Below, one piece after another: positions 52,687 to 54,575 of a DNA stretch of 54,575 nt. Every line of letters starts with the position of its first letter. Position 1 is the stretch's first letter. The stretch is taken from the NCBI GenBank assembly GCA_913065105.1, contig CAJXZZ010000008.1, forward strand, positions 1 to 54,575, read 5' to 3'. Made by a program: the position numbers and the translations under genes. This stretch comes from an uncultured Gammaproteobacteria bacterium. Lineage in GTDB: Bacteria > Pseudomonadota > Gammaproteobacteria > SZUA-229. Under the pieces are notes generated by a model. The model was not told the DNA's origin. It ran no database searches and worked only from the letters and a program-made list of their open reading frames with translations.

Positions 52687-53202
52687 ATGAACAACCTCGT
52701 AACCGTAGGAATCCTCTCCGACTCGCATGGATTCTTAGATCCAAGGATAGCTGAAACGGTCAATCGGTGTGACTATATCGTGCATGCTGGCGACATCTTC
52801 AACGCACATGTATTAGAACAGCTGGAGCCAAAAATAGAACTGGTTGTAGTTGCTGGCAACAATGATTATCCTGGCTTCTGGAAAGAGGAAGAAACGGCTA
52901 TTGTTAAAGCCCTGCCGCAAAAAAATAAACTGGAATTACCCGGTGGAGCAATCTTTGTCGAACATGGCCACCGCCTGGGTAACCGTCCTGAACACGAGCA
53001 ACTTCGTAAGGATCACGCAGAAGCACGTTTAATCGTTTATGGCCACACCCATTATCGCAGCATAGATCAGAAAGCAGAACCCTGGGTGGTTAACCCTGGC
53101 GCTTCTGGAAAGGTTCGCACCCACGGGGGGCCTTCATGTTTAATCCTTCATGCCAGCGAGGATGAATGGACCATCGAGACGGTTTTGTTTGAAGACACAT
53201 AA
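52687..53202 (+). CDS. YfcE/MJ0936-family metallophosphoesterase
   Basis: 171 residues. Metal ligands: Asp12 and His14 (LSDSHGF), Asp37 (HAGDIF), Asn60 (GNNDY), VEHGH and YGHTHYR near the C-terminus. Small phosphodiesterase of the YfcE group; natural substrate unknown. Weak ribosome site. Closed by the palindromic repeat at 53201. Confidence 0.92.
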   Translation: MNNLVTVGILSDSHGFLDPRIAETVNRCDYIVHAGDIFNAHVLEQLEPKIELVVVAGNNDYPGFWKEEETAIVKALPQKNKLELPGGAIFVEHGHRLGNRPEHEQLRKDHAEARLIVYGHTHYRSIDQKAEPWVVNPGASGKVRTHGGPSCLILHASEDEWTIETVLFEDT

Positions 53203-53292
53203 AAAAGTTGGCAACCGACAGTTAGCAGTTAAAAGTTTTTAGTTTCCAGTTTTTAACTGCCTACTGCAAACTGATGACTGCCAACTTTTTTT
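53201..53292. repeat. Palindromic repeat, same family, copy 2, between convergent genes
   Basis: AAAAAAGTTGGCA and TGCCAACTTTTTTT at the two ends, with GCAGTTAAAAG/TTTTTAACTGC inside. Having an A-run before and a T-run after, it probably acts as bidirectional terminator for the phosphoesterase and the anti-sigma gene. Confidence 0.75.
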
Positions 53293-54025
53293 AAGCTTTG
53301 ATATAAACCCAGCCTTTCTTCAAACGATCCGGGATCAAATCTCTAGCAGCTTTATCACTTGACACACCCGGCATCAACACAATTTCGACGCCTTCTTTTT
53401 TGAGCGCTTTGGCAATTGAACGATCACAGGCATATATATCAACTTCATCGTTATCTAGCAGTTGCTGTATACGCGCAATGTAGGGTGACATACCCGGTCT
53501 TAAAATATCTATGCCCTTTTTATTAGTAACAATATTCAGTTCCATCGGTGTATTAGATTTACGGTAAGTCGCCAACAATTGATCTGCTTCATTTAATGCA
53601 GCGTTAACAACCTTCAGATCACTAGAGTCGATATGCAAGACGATCCTCCTTGTTCCATGCTCGACCTTCACATGATTAGCCACATACTGAAAAGTATTTT
53701 CTGCAGAGATCGCCTGTGTTGCATTGGGGCTGTATTCATAGGTAGACCAACCCAATAATACGCCCACAACCAGAGTCACTGATGCTGCAATGGCTTTAGC
53801 AAAAATCGAATTGATTTTTTGTTTCTCACGAGCCTCATAAGGAGAACCCGGTACTTCACTATAAGCATAACCAACCAACTCGCGTACGGCTTTTAACTGA
53901 CATACTCGCTCACGTAAATCTTTATCCTCAAGTAGAGCTTCATGTATCTCATTCATCTCATCGGAATCAAGCTGATTATCGATAAATAAATTTAATTTAT
54001 CTTCCGTAATATCATTTATATTCAT
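53291..54025 (-). CDS. Membrane anti-sigma factor fused to a DsrE-like domain
   Basis: 244 residues in three parts. 1-60: acidic anti-sigma-like N-terminus (INDITEDKLNLFIDNQLDSDEMNEIHEALLEDKDL), lacking the HxxxCxxC zinc motif; one Cys42. 75-95: a single membrane helix (AIAASVTLVVGVLLGWSTY). 126-244: DsrE/F-like domain (RIVLHIDSSDLKVVNAALNEAD, ELNIVTNKKGIDILR, DIYACDRSIAKALKKEGVEI, ending RLKKGWVYIKA) with Cys200 at a site where DsrE-like proteins carry a cysteine. Overlaps the sigma gene by one base (TAATG), with AGGAGG before its ATG, so they are translationally coupled. Orientation suggests a periplasmic DsrE-like sensor. Confidence 0.8.
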   Translation of the reverse strand: MNINDITEDKLNLFIDNQLDSDEMNEIHEALLEDKDLRERVCQLKAVRELVGYAYSEVPGSPYEAREKQKINSIFAKAIAASVTLVVGVLLGWSTYEYSPNATQAISAENTFQYVANHVKVEHGTRRIVLHIDSSDLKVVNAALNEADQLLATYRKSNTPMELNIVTNKKGIDILRPGMSPYIARIQQLLDNDEVDIYACDRSIAKALKKEGVEIVLMPGVSSDKAARDLIPDRLKKGWVYIKA

Positions 54026-54573
54026 TATTTGATCCTCCTTAGTTTAAATTCAGATAATTCATCCGAACCAAATTCAAGTAACTGTTGCTTTAAGTTTTTA
54101 CGTGCTCTAAACAGGCGACTCATCACCGTTCCGATTGGCACATCAGTAATTTCAGCGATCTGTGCATAACTAAAACCAGCAAAATCAGCCAGTGTTACCA
54201 CTTCACGCAATGGCAAGGGCAACTGCTCTACAGACGCACGAACCCGTTTAACTATCTGTGACTGCTGATAGTTATCAGTATGGCCGACCTGTTCTTCATC
54301 ATGCATCTCGACAAATTCAACATTACGGCCCTTAATGCGTAAGTAATCATGCCAGCAATTGAATAAAATTCGGTATAACCAACTATCCATCGTCTCCACA
54401 TCACGCAGCCTTGATGCATTTTTTATGGCCTTGTAAATGGTCTCCTGAACCAGATCGTCAGCTAACGCAGGATCATGACACCATGAATAGGCAATGCGAT
54501 AAAGTTTGTTACGTCGTGCAGCAAATTCAGATTTCAATGAAAAAGCAGCCACCAAATTTTTAACAACTTTCAT
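54025..54573 (-). CDS. ECF-type RNA polymerase sigma factor
   Basis: 182 residues. Region 2 (LYRIAYSWCHDPALADDLVQETIYKAIKNASRLRD, SWLYRILFNCWHDYLR) and region 4 (LPLPLREVVTLADFAGFSYAQIAEITDVPIGTVMSRLFRARKNL) of the sigma-70 ECF group. It is followed by the anti-sigma-DsrE fusion. Its ATG lies two bases from the window edge, so the true start may be further out and the promoter is not visible. Confidence 0.92.
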   Translation of the reverse strand: MKVVKNLVAAFSLKSEFAARRNKLYRIAYSWCHDPALADDLVQETIYKAIKNASRLRDVETMDSWLYRILFNCWHDYLRIKGRNVEFVEMHDEEQVGHTDNYQQSQIVKRVRASVEQLPLPLREVVTLADFAGFSYAQIAEITDVPIGTVMSRLFRARKNLKQQLLEFGSDELSEFKLRRIK

Positions 54574-54575
54574 AA

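Overview
The window looks like a chromosomal segment of a gammaproteobacterial sulfur-oxidising chemolithotroph that stores sulfur. It carries an almost complete oxidative (reverse) dissimilatory sulfite reductase operon, APS reductase, ATP sulfurylase and a sulfur-globule envelope protein. dsrEFH and dsrL together with dsrC mark the oxidative Dsr type. The species cannot be fixed from this sequence. All gene functions below are from reading translated sequence and motifs; no database search was run.

Layout. 1-3.6 kb: divergent SulP and SLC13/RCK_C anion transporters. 3.7-8.1 kb: mostly minus-strand accessory genes, including a DsrC paralogue without the canonical cysteines, a Cas6/Cmx6-like protein with no CRISPR array, a TauD-type dioxygenase and small unknown proteins, plus a MITE-like element. 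8.6-21.6 kb: dsrABEFHCMKLJOPNR. 21.6-24.0 kb: cytoplasmic histidine kinase, NarL-type regulator and a rhodanese in the place where dsrS often lies. 24.3-26 kb: S24-like protein, SlyD-like isomerase and an unknown gene. 26.0-30.4 kb: a pyrophosphate block (PPi-phosphofructokinase, adenylate kinase, membrane H+-pyrophosphatase). 30.5-34.3 kb: housekeeping and envelope genes (APC-like carrier, YdcH, DksA-like, beta-barrel, MsrA). 34.3-44.3 kb: phosphate regulon (Porin_O_P, pstC-pstA-pstB-phoU-phoB-phoR, pstS) with tandem PhoB boxes at three promoters. 44.4-51.5 kb: sulfur globule protein, sat, ApbE, a DUF971-MoaD fusion, aprBA. 51.6-54.6 kb: YkgJ-type protein, phosphoesterase, and an ECF sigma factor with an anti-sigma factor fused to a DsrE-like domain.

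How it works together. Stored sulfur, carried as persulfide by DsrEFH and DsrC, is oxidised to sulfite by DsrAB, with electrons passing to DsrL and DsrMKJOP. AprBA and Sat then convert sulfite via APS to sulfate and ATP, using pyrophosphate; the anion permeases may export sulfate. PPi-PFK and H+-PPase draw on the same pyrophosphate pool. Several regulatory signals are visible: a promoter-overlapping dyad before dsrA, three dyads before aprBA, FNR-type boxes near the globule gene and the APC-like gene, and PhoB boxes.

The most promising new biology is the sigma/anti-sigma-DsrE module at the right end, and the DsrC-paralogue/Cmx6/TauD cluster at the left. Palindromic dispersed repeats occupy many intergenic gaps.
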